From NCBI GenBank assembly GCA_002389465.1, contig DGOT01000290.1:1-28358 (forward strand): 28,358 nt of DNA, given 5' to 3'. Below are positions 7,694 to 15,077 of the stretch, piece after piece; position 1 is the first letter of the stretch; each line of letters starts with the position of its first letter. The stretch is from Bacteroidales bacterium UBA4459 (GTDB lineage Bacteria > Bacteroidota > Bacteroidia > Bacteroidales > F082). The notes beneath the pieces are model-generated. The model had not been told where the DNA came from, searched no databases, and was given only the letters and a program-made list of their open reading frames with translations. The position numbers were made by a program, and so were the translations under genes.

Positions 7694-10600
7694 ATGAATA
7701 AAGCAGGCAAAATAACCCTTCTCATTCTGGGCATCCTTATTGTCCTTGTTGTCCTGCTAAGCGTTTTTCGTGGTTCAGTTATAGGCTATATTCTTAAAAA
7801 AGTAGTATCGGAAAGGTCGAACGGAAAAGTGGAGTTGATACTTGATTCATTTCATATGAACATCATTAACCGTCATATGTCGGTCAAAAACCCAACCTTA
7901 CAGTTCACAGACTTGTACATGGATGAACAAAAAAGTATCAGGATAAATAAACTGGCTTTTAAAAAAATTGAGATTGACAAACTGAATGTCTGGTCGCTGA
8001 TATTTGAACAGGATATTATTGCCAGCCTCTTTTTGATTGAAAAACCCGTGTTTTGGCTTTCGGAGGAGGGCGTTGGAAACAAATCGAGCTTTCATCCCGA
8101 GAAACTCATCAAAGCCCTAAATCAGAACCCGGATGTTTTCTCCGGAATTAAGATCAGGATTCATGATATAGAAATTCATTACGGCTCGATTATGCTTTCG
8201 GAATACGCCACACCCGATATTGACCCCGGGCTGGTAGATTTTACCATCCTGCTGGAACATTTTGACACACATCCTGACTCGGCAGTAAATCCAAACCGGA
8301 TTTTATACTCAGATGAATTCTGGCTTAAACTGCGTCATCTGAAAAAAGAATTAAAATCGGGGTATGCATTGAGTATTGATTCTGCCTTATTCAGCTCCCG
8401 GCATCGCGACCTGATTATTGATGGTGTTTCGCTACAGCCCGGGCCTAAAATCGCCGGGAAAAACAATATCGGCATACAAGCCCGAAAACTTGCTTTTAAC
8501 AATATTGGGCTGAATGAGATAAGAGGTTTGGACGACCTGAATTTACGTTCGGTTGTCCTTTCTGAGGGTGTTCTCGTTAACTATGCAAATAAAGTCGCGC
8601 ACGTACACGACACGACTGAAAGTAATGCAAAAGGTGTTAATCAGCTTATCAAAGTTTTATACGATTTCAGGCTCGATTCTATTTCTATCAGCAATTTTGA
8701 CTACTACTACATCAGCAACAAAACCGACACCTTGCTTGCCGTTGATGAAATCGACTTTCTGATAACCGGCATGCTGATTGACTCCGCTATGTTCCAGGAT
8801 CTTTTCTGGAATTTACACTACGATGACATTCTGTTGCATACGGGTTCTTTTTCCACCGACGGGCTTATTCCCGGTTACACTTTGGATTACAACAGTCTTT
8901 ATTATTCCAACGATGAACGTAGTCTTCAAATGGATAGCATCCATGTAACCAGTAGTGCAACAGGGGCGAACCAGGCAAAAACGAACCTGATTATTCCCGC
9001 ATTCAGTATCAACGGTTTATCCATGCGGAACTTGCAAAAACGGGAAAAACAGCACCTCTCCTTTTCGTTCATCAATCCTGAAGGGAATCTGGATATTACA
9101 TCTCTGTTTGAAAATAATAAACCCGACCCAAAAAAAAACGTCTTCCCGGGATACCTTTATCTGGATAAAATTGAACTGTCAAACGGTAATTTTCATGTGG
9201 TAAAAGACAGCAGTCTGAAAGCAGACCTTGCTGGTTTAAATCTGCGTTTAACCGACCTGCATTTGCCTGAAACAAAAAACGATCAGTTCAGGCTGAAAAA
9301 TATCAGTGTACAGTATGATCATTTCAAAGCTAAGCTGCAAAATGAACTGCTAAGCGTAAGCTCCGGGAATATGAATTATGAGATGGGGCAACTTTCGTTG
9401 CAAAATATACTTTTGAAGCAAAACACTCCCGGAGGGAACAACAAATTAAACATCAAAGTCATCAACATAACGAACCTCGACAAAGAGCGACTGATGTATG
9501 ACCACGAATTATATTTTGACAATCTGTCCATTACGAAACCTGATTTGAGCGGCCATTTTACGCTGGCAGAAAGTCATGAAGAACAACAACAAAATCCGAC
9601 ATATAAAATAACCGCACCCTTTTCCTTCCATATCAATAGTCTTGTTATCAAAAACGGAAAACTGAACACTTCTATAATCTATAAAGATGAGCCTGTAACC
9701 ATAAAAACCGGTTATAACCTGATTTCCGGTCCTTTTTATGCCAATAAGAACGATTCGCTGCAAACCTTACTGGACACTATTGACTGGTTACTTGAACTGA
9801 ACAACCTGGAAACCGAGGCGGTGCATCACAACGTCAAGGTGAAAAAAGTAGTAACGGATTCATACAGGTCAGAATTCCGCTTGACGCATCTTGATATATA
9901 CCCATCGCCCGGCACAAAAGCTGACTCGGGAGAAATAAGTATCCGGGACTTATCCCTCCCTACAGTAAGTGTTAAAGGTTTGGATTATGATCTGCTATTT
10001 TATAACGACAGTATTGTGTTCCGTTCTCTATATATCGAACATCCGTATATTGATGTAATACTGCTCGTGAAAAACGACAGCAGCAGGCAGCTAACAACAA
10101 CAAAACCATTCAACCCCCGCGACTATCTGATTTTTAGCTATGATACGGTAGAAATGAACAACCTCCATATTAAAGTGGAAAAACAAGGGATTACCAATAA
10201 CGAATTCTTCGCTTTGAAAGAAGTTAATTTCCATCATCTGCGAAACAGCAATAAAAACGGAAACCTGATTGATGACTTTATGTTTAACTTTGAAGAATTC
10301 AATTTCTACGACAGCATCACACACCATTTTCTAAACATCAATAAGGGCAGTATCGACAGCGAAAAAGGCACTTTATCTGTCAAAGGTATCAGGGGCAGTA
10401 ACATGGCGGTAAAAGAAGACGGAAGTGCTGATGCCATGAAACCGGGAATGAGTTTTGTTTGCAGTGAGGTTGAACTGTCACGTATTGATGTTGAAAGGGC
10501 CTTGCCTTCACGAATAAAAGCCGGCAAACTCGAAGTTCAGGATTTTGACCTGAATTTAATCCAAAAGCCCTTGGAAGCCAAACAGAAAACAGAATTCAGG

Positions 10601-11875
10601 GTGAACCTCGGCATCATGAAAAAGTTTAGCTATGTGATTACCCGCATGCAACTTGACACGGCCTTACTGAACGATATCAGTTTCAACATTCACAGCCTTA
10701 ATGATACGGCTGAAAACATTATTAACATCGATAGCATTGGCATACTTATCGAAAACGTTCAGGTGGATACTTCAATGGCCAACGAAGAAAAGCCGGTCAT
10801 AATTGATTTGATAACCATTGATTTAAAAGGGAAAACCCAGATATCAAAAGACAGCCTGTACGAATTCCAGACCTGGAAATTGCATTATAACTTTCCCGAT
10901 CAGAAAATCACCATAGATTCATTTTCCTTAACACCCCTGTTTCAACCCGAAGAATTTTTTAAGAGAGCCAAATACCAAACTGACCGGGTTATATTATCCG
11001 GCCATCATCTGGAGATTGATGATATTAAACTAAACGAACTGTTATCAAACAATCATTTGCACATCAGCAATATCCGGGTCGACCGCTTAAATACGGAGAT
11101 GTACCGCGATAAACATTATCCTATTAAACCCGGCACTTACAAACCTCTTCCGCGGGAACAACTCATGAATATCAAGCGAGCTTTTACTGTTGATTCGATA
11201 CATGTGACAAATGCTTACCTAAAGTACCTTGAGATGGATGCCACATCCGACGAGCCGGGTGAAGTGTTTTTAGACCAGTTGAATGTAACAGCCTACAACC
11301 TTACCAACCAGCTTAGGGAAGATGAAAAGAAAGATCTGATATTGGACCTCCATGCAAGGATCATGGGACAAACACTGATGAGCCTGAAGGTACATTTTCC
11401 GCTCAATCCTGATACTGTATCGTTCTGGCTGACAGGAACAACGGAGAAACTAGACCTCACTTCGCTGAATCCGCTTACTACTAATTTACTGGGGTTAGGT
11501 ATCGTAAAAGGCATTGGAAGATCCGATATAACATACATTTCCGGCAATGACAGTACCGCCAAAGGTTCCCTGATCTTCAGGTATAAAAAACTTCGGGTTT
11601 TGCCGTACAGCCGGAAAAAAGAAAAACTGAAAAAAGGTGTGTTGTCGCCGCTGATCAGCTTTATGATCAACGACCTTGTGGTTAAATCCAACAACCCAAA
11701 ATTTGCTCGCAAACCCCGGGTTGGCCAGGTATATTTTGAGCGGGACACACAAAAATCGGTGGTGAACTATGTCTGGAAAAGTGTGTTGTCGGGACTGATG
11801 TCGACGATGGGGTTTAACACCAAAGCACAAAAACAGGAGCGAAAAGAGGTGAAAAAAGAAGATAAAAAGAATTAA
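7694..11875 (+). CDS. Giant AsmA/DUF748-like envelope protein
   Basis: 1393 residues with a single N-terminal membrane anchor (about residues 7-27) and then one long run of amphipathic beta-strands with many repeats of the form x-L-x-I-D-S-I-x-I. The C-terminal part (around LGLGIVKGIGRSDITYIS and GSLIFRYKKLRVLP) resembles the closing region of AsmA-like and DUF748 proteins. Such proteins form long hydrophobic grooves between the inner and outer membranes and are thought to carry lipids or to help outer-membrane assembly. Assignment here rests on architecture rather than a clear signature, so it is tentative. The last 20 or so residues are mostly Lys, Glu and Gln. A TATATTTA box at 7671-7678 lies 16 bases before the ATG. 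The gene stands alone, with a hairpin just after its stop. Confidence 0.65.
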   Translation: MNKAGKITLLILGILIVLVVLLSVFRGSVIGYILKKVVSERSNGKVELILDSFHMNIINRHMSVKNPTLQFTDLYMDEQKSIRINKLAFKKIEIDKLNVWSLIFEQDIIASLFLIEKPVFWLSEEGVGNKSSFHPEKLIKALNQNPDVFSGIKIRIHDIEIHYGSIMLSEYATPDIDPGLVDFTILLEHFDTHPDSAVNPNRILYSDEFWLKLRHLKKELKSGYALSIDSALFSSRHRDLIIDGVSLQPGPKIAGKNNIGIQARKLAFNNIGLNEIRGLDDLNLRSVVLSEGVLVNYANKVAHVHDTTESNAKGVNQLIKVLYDFRLDSISISNFDYYYISNKTDTLLAVDEIDFLITGMLIDSAMFQDLFWNLHYDDILLHTGSFSTDGLIPGYTLDYNSLYYSNDERSLQMDSIHVTSSATGANQAKTNLIIPAFSINGLSMRNLQKREKQHLSFSFINPEGNLDITSLFENNKPDPKKNVFPGYLYLDKIELSNGNFHVVKDSSLKADLAGLNLRLTDLHLPETKNDQFRLKNISVQYDHFKAKLQNELLSVSSGNMNYEMGQLSLQNILLKQNTPGGNNKLNIKVINITNLDKERLMYDHELYFDNLSITKPDLSGHFTLAESHEEQQQNPTYKITAPFSFHINSLVIKNGKLNTSIIYKDEPVTIKTGYNLISGPFYANKNDSLQTLLDTIDWLLELNNLETEAVHHNVKVKKVVTDSYRSEFRLTHLDIYPSPGTKADSGEISIRDLSLPTVSVKGLDYDLLFYNDSIVFRSLYIEHPYIDVILLVKNDSSRQLTTTKPFNPRDYLIFSYDTVEMNNLHIKVEKQGITNNEFFALKEVNFHHLRNSNKNGNLIDDFMFNFEEFNFYDSITHHFLNINKGSIDSEKGTLSVKGIRGSNMAVKEDGSADAMKPGMSFVCSEVELSRIDVERALPSRIKAGKLEVQDFDLNLIQKPLEAKQKTEFRVNLGIMKKFSYVITRMQLDTALLNDISFNIHSLNDTAENIINIDSIGILIENVQVDTSMANEEKPVIIDLITIDLKGKTQISKDSLYEFQTWKLHYNFPDQKITIDSFSLTPLFQPEEFFKRAKYQTDRVILSGHHLEIDDIKLNELLSNNHLHISNIRVDRLNTEMYRDKHYPIKPGTYKPLPREQLMNIKRAFTVDSIHVTNAYLKYLEMDATSDEPGEVFLDQLNVTAYNLTNQLREDEKKDLILDLHARIMGQTLMSLKVHFPLNPDTVSFWLTGTTEKLDLTSLNPLTTNLLGLGIVKGIGRSDITYISGNDSTAKGSLIFRYKKLRVLPYSRKKEKLKKGVLSPLISFMINDLVVKSNNPKFARKPRVGQVYFERDTQKSVVNYVWKSVLSGLMSTMGFNTKAQKQERKEVKKEDKKN

Positions 11876-11877
11876 TT

Positions 11878-11895
11878 GCAGAGCAGTCGCTCTGC
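11878..11895 (+). terminator. Hairpin after the AsmA-like gene
   Basis: Perfect 7-bp stem GCAGAGC (11878-11884) with loop AGTC and GCTCTGC (11889-11895), two bases after the stop codon. No T-tract follows on the plus strand, so it may stabilise the 3' end rather than terminate on its own. Confidence 0.45.
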
Positions 11896-12168
11896 CTCAT
11901 ACAATAATCTGACCTACTCTGATTTCCGTATAACAGCTCTTAAGAATCATCGGATCGATTTTATCTTTTTCTTCATGATGCTCTTCATTTAAAAGATGTT
12001 ATCCAACATCAATTCTTATGGGGCTAATGTACAATTTGTTCCGGGAAAATTAAAGCTCTGGTTTCTTTCGATAGTTAACGGACACATAGAGCATTTTGTA
12101 TTATTCCATATATTTGTGCTTACCAAAGCAAGCACTAAAACAAATTACTAACTAAAAAATCAAACATT
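11896..12168. other. Intergenic region before mscL
   Basis: No ORF of note on either strand. The only recognisable sites are the hairpin at its left edge and the -7 box at 12109-12116. I see no relic of a coding sequence. Confidence 0.5.
12109..12116 (+). promoter_or_regulatory. mscL: -7 box for mscL
   Basis: TATATTTG is a perfect TAnnTTTG box 52 bases before the mscL start. A TTTG at 12095-12098 is only 10 bases away, too close to be the -33 box, and no better one is visible. Confidence 0.45.
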
Positions 12169-12603
12169 ATGGGAATGATTAAAGAATTTAAGGATTTTAT
12201 CAACAAGGGTAGTGTTATTGACATGGCCGTAGGTTTAATATTGGCTACTTATTTTGGTGCTATTATCAAATCGTTAGTGAACGACATCATTATGCCTCCT
12301 ATTGGCATGTTGTTAGGTGGTGTTGACTTCAGCCAACTGAAATTCGTTATGAAAGAAGGAAGCGCTGCCGTTATGGATGGGGATGCGATAGTAACTCCTG
12401 CAATAAGTGAAGTTGCCATCAGCTATGGTGTTTTTATTAACACTATCATTACGTTTATTATTGTGGCATTTGCTATTTTCATGGTAGTGAAAGCTTACAA
12501 TAATATGAAGAAAAAGGAAGAAGAAAAACCTGCTCCTCCACCAGCTCCTTCAAAAGAAGTTGAATTGCTCACTGAAATTCGTGATCAATTGAAAAAAGGA
12601 TAA
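12169..12603 (+). CDS. mscL: Large-conductance mechanosensitive channel MscL
   Basis: 144 residues, usual family length. The N-terminal amphipathic helix (MGMIKEFKDFINKGSVIDMAV) runs into TM1, with the pore-lining pattern DMAVGLILATYFGAIIKSLVNDIIMPPIG (18-46). TM2 is about 85-108 (FINTIITFIIVAFAIFMVV). The C-terminus holds a Glu-Lys stretch, a proline-rich linker (EEKPAPPPAP) and the helix EVELLTEIRDQLKK that bundles in the cytoplasm. The channel is a homopentamer in the inner membrane that opens under membrane tension and releases solutes after osmotic downshock. It is monocistronic, with its own -7 box and a strong terminator. Confidence 0.97.
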   Translation: MGMIKEFKDFINKGSVIDMAVGLILATYFGAIIKSLVNDIIMPPIGMLLGGVDFSQLKFVMKEGSAAVMDGDAIVTPAISEVAISYGVFINTIITFIIVAFAIFMVVKAYNNMKKKEEEKPAPPPAPSKEVELLTEIRDQLKKG

Positions 12604-12642
12604 ACCAGAACAAAAAGTAGAAAACCCTTTTTATAATAATAG

Positions 12643-12679
12643 AGGTGTGATTAGTTGATCGCACCTTTATTTTTTTTAT
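12643..12679 (+). terminator. Rho-independent terminator of mscL
   Basis: 9-bp stem AGGTGTGAT (12643-12651) / ATCGCACCT (12658-12666) with one G-U pair and a six-base loop, followed by TTATTTTTTTTAT. It lies 39 bases after the mscL stop. Confidence 0.85.
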
Positions 12680-12763
12680 AACTATTAATAAAATCTGTGA
12701 AAAAGTAGGGTAAAAGCAGTTTCGTGCGGTATACTAGTGTTAAACATTAAAAAATTGAACATC

Positions 12764-13591
12764 ATGAAAAAAGTAAATTTAATTTTTACAGTATTCACAC
12801 TCATCAGTTTTACCTTAATGATGAGTTCGTGTCAAAAAGAAGACACTAACCCGCAAACTGCTGACACAAAAGCAGCAGAAGACAATTCACTCGCCGAGGG
12901 CATTTTCGATAATGTTTCGGTTATGGCCGATGAAGCGTATAACTTAAAAACAGGAGGCTCAAGAGATGACGGCATCGTTTTCGGAGGCTGCGTTACGGTA
13001 ACCCTTGACACCACAGTAATGCCCCGCGAACTTGTGATCGACTTCGGTGAAGAGAACTGCCTGTGTTTGGACGGTAAGTACCGCCGCGGCAGGATCATCG
13101 TTACATTCAACGGCAGATACAAACATCCGGGTACAGTCATCACCCATGGTTTTGAAGATTACTACGTAAATGATAATAAGGTGGACGGCACAAAAGTAGT
13201 TACCAACATGGGGCCCAACGATGAAGGACATGTATATTTCACCATCGAAGTCGTAGGTGTAATCCACCTAGCCAACAATGCCGGAACCATCAGCTGGAAT
13301 TCATCTCGTCAAAGAGAATGGGTTCAGGGATATGAAACACCCAACCGCTGGGACGACATTTACCATCTCACAGGAACTGCAGACGGCATCAGACCCAACG
13401 GAATGACCTGGGAAGCAGAAATTTTTGAACCATTACGCAACGAACTTGCCTGCCGGTTCATCGTTTCCGGTACCGTAGAGATCAGACCCGAAAACCGTCC
13501 GGTATTGTTACTCGATTACGGCGATGGCTCTTGCGATAACATTGCCACAGTAACAATCAACGGAGAGGTTTACACTATATATTTACGATAA
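12764..13591 (+). CDS. Lipoprotein of unknown function with two similar Cys-containing segments
   Basis: 275 residues from the ATG at 12764; an upstream in-frame ATG at 12737 would add nine residues before a perfect signal peptide. Residues 1-22 are the signal and MSSC gives the lipidated Cys23. I do not recognise the family. The mature part is beta-rich. Two segments resemble each other: Cys76 ... LVIDFGEENC(99)LC then RRGRIIVTFNG, and Cys230 ... VLLLDYGDGSC(257)DNIATVTINGE. Each has a Cys about 25 residues before a second Cys that follows an acidic D-[FY]-G-[ED] turn, so a disulfide within each repeat is plausible. The gene stands between two strong hairpins and is therefore probably transcribed alone. 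Confidence 0.8.
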   Translation: MKKVNLIFTVFTLISFTLMMSSCQKEDTNPQTADTKAAEDNSLAEGIFDNVSVMADEAYNLKTGGSRDDGIVFGGCVTVTLDTTVMPRELVIDFGEENCLCLDGKYRRGRIIVTFNGRYKHPGTVITHGFEDYYVNDNKVDGTKVVTNMGPNDEGHVYFTIEVVGVIHLANNAGTISWNSSRQREWVQGYETPNRWDDIYHLTGTADGIRPNGMTWEAEIFEPLRNELACRFIVSGTVEIRPENRPVLLLDYGDGSCDNIATVTINGEVYTIYLR

Positions 13592-13625
13592 AGCACTCTG
13601 CTATGTGTAACCATTCAAATCAACG

Positions 13626-13657
13626 CGGATTTTTCGGCCATCTGGCCGAAAAATCCG
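13626..13657. terminator. Strong bidirectional-type hairpin
   Basis: Perfect 14-bp stem, CGGATTTTTCGGCC (13626-13639) and its complement (13644-13657), with the loop ATCT. The A/T run inside the stem next to a GC-rich top is typical of bidirectional terminators. It ends transcription of the lipoprotein gene and isolates the sigma factor operon 63 bases downstream. Confidence 0.75.
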
Positions 13658-13719
13658 TATTTAAAACTTTATCTTTTAATTATCGTTCTTATATTTACTG
13701 CCTAAACACCAGATAAATT

Positions 13720-14208
13720 TTGACACGCGAAGAGTTCAAACATCTGTTTGATGTTCATTTCGATATAGTCCGGAATTACATCTATTACCGTTCGGGAGAC
13801 AACGAGCTGGCTACAGATATTGCGCAGGAAACTTTTATGCGTGTGTGGGAAAAACAACTGAGGTTTGAAAAAAATAAAACAAAAGGCCTGCTTTTCAAAA
13901 TTGCCGGCGATCTGTTCATATCCAGTTACCGGAAACAAAAAGTAGTGTTGCAATTTAAACTACAGGCTAAGCCCGGTATAGAAGATCACTCACCGGAAGA
14001 CATCATGCAATTTGAAGAACTAAAAGAAAAATACGAAACAGCCCTGGCGCAGATGCCCGAAAAACAACGAACTGTATTTCTGATGAGCAGGATGGAACAG
14101 TTAAAAAACCGTGAAATTGCCGAAACACTCAACCTGAGCATAAAAGCAGTAGAAAAAAGAATGAAACAGGCACTTGACTATGTGAAAAAAGCGATCAGCG
14201 AATCATGA
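13720..14208 (+). CDS. ECF-type RNA polymerase sigma factor (module 1)
   Basis: 162 residues. Region 2 (about 8-70) has the core-binding and -10 pattern DNELATDIAQETFMRVWEKQ. Region 4 (about 105-158) holds the helix-turn-helix MPEKQRTVFLMSRMEQLKNREIAETLNLS then IKAVEKRMKQAL, which reads the -35 element. Start: TAA at 13714-13716 closes the frame and there is no ATG, so the TTG at 13720 is the only reasonable start. The gene overlaps the FecR gene by four bases (ATGA at 14205-14208), so the two are translationally coupled. It is the regulator of a sigma/FecR/TonB-receptor system and is presumably held inactive by the FecR protein until a ligand binds the receptor. A TATATTTA box lies at 13690-13697. 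Confidence 0.92.
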   Translation: MTREEFKHLFDVHFDIVRNYIYYRSGDNELATDIAQETFMRVWEKQLRFEKNKTKGLLFKIAGDLFISSYRKQKVVLQFKLQAKPGIEDHSPEDIMQFEELKEKYETALAQMPEKQRTVFLMSRMEQLKNREIAETLNLSIKAVEKRMKQALDYVKKAISES

Positions 14209-15077
14209 GCGAAAAAAAGAAACATACGGAACAGGATCTTAACAAGAAGGTCTCTAGCTTCTTCGACAAGGTGGATACACCTTACGAAAAGTCGAAAGAA
14301 GAGGTATGGGAGCTAATGGCTGAACAGTTGGAAAAACAGCCTGCCCGGCCAAAAACAGTTTGGTTGAATCCCCGTACTGTAACTGCAATAGCTGCTACCC
14401 TGCTGGTTTTACTGGGCCTTTTGTCTGTCATGCGTTTTTATACACAAACCATTACAGCTCCCAAAGGCCATCATCTTGTAGCTCAACTTCCTGACGGCTC
14501 AACCGTTGATCTGAACGCCGATACAAAACTATCTTACCATCCCTATTGGTGGCAGTTTGCACGCATCGTCAATTTTGAAGGCGAAGGTTTCTTCAAAGTT
14601 AAAAAGGGTAAGAAATTCCAGGTGATCTCCAAAGCAGGAAGAACTGTTGTGCTGGGCACCAGTTTTAACATCTACAACCGGGGGAAGTCGTATAAGGTAA
14701 CCTGCATTACCGGAAGGGTAAAAGTGGTCTCAAACACCCGCGAAGAGGTGATCTTAAGCCCCGATTATCACGCCGAAGTGAGTGAAGACGGCAACATAAG
14801 AGTATACCGACAATACGCCTCCCAACAGGTAACCTCATGGGTAAACAATATGTTTACTTTTACTTCTGCTCCTTTGCCTGAGGTACTTAAAGAAATAGAG
14901 CGTCAATACAACGTAACCATCATTTTCCATGCAACAGAAGATTATTTCTATACCGGGTTTTTTGCACGCAATAAGCAAGTTGAAGAAGTGCTAGATTTGC
15001 TGGCTAAAACTTTTGGCTTTACTTTTGTAAAAAGGTCAGATAGCGAGTACGAAATAATTCAAACGGTACCGGAGTGA
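14205..15077 (+). CDS. FecR-type anti-sigma factor with DUF4974 domain
   Basis: 290 residues. The cytoplasmic part is residues 1-57, one membrane helix is about 58-77, and the periplasmic part follows. The FecR domain shows LPDGSTVDLNADTKLSY (95-111), GEGFFKV (126-132) and GTSFNIYN (151-158). The C-terminal DUF4974 domain runs from FTFTSAPLPEVLKEIERQYNV (about 217) to the end and is a usual partner of STN domains. The cytoplasmic part should bind the sigma factor encoded just upstream, and the periplasmic part should receive the signal from the receptor. The start ATG lies inside the stop of the sigma gene, and its own stop lies inside the GTG start of the receptor gene. Confidence 0.93.
   Translation: MSEKKKHTEQDLNKKVSSFFDKVDTPYEKSKEEVWELMAEQLEKQPARPKTVWLNPRTVTAIAATLLVLLGLLSVMRFYTQTITAPKGHHLVAQLPDGSTVDLNADTKLSYHPYWWQFARIVNFEGEGFFKVKKGKKFQVISKAGRTVVLGTSFNIYNRGKSYKVTCITGRVKVVSNTREEVILSPDYHAEVSEDGNIRVYRQYASQQVTSWVNNMFTFTSAPLPEVLKEIERQYNVTIIFHATEDYFYTGFFARNKQVEEVLDLLAKTFGFTFVKRSDSEYEIIQTVPE

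Noticed and set aside
12095..12116. TTTG plus TATATTTG as a full promoter of mscL
   Set aside because: The boxes are only 10 bases apart, against about 16-19 in the other pairs here. I kept the -7 box alone.
13665..13688. AAC, 16 bases, CGTTC upstream of the first sigma gene as an ECF promoter
   Set aside because: It shares only three plus three bases with the clear motif of module 2, and its spacing counted from AAC differs by one. A TATATTTA box is at least as likely. Not listed as a site.
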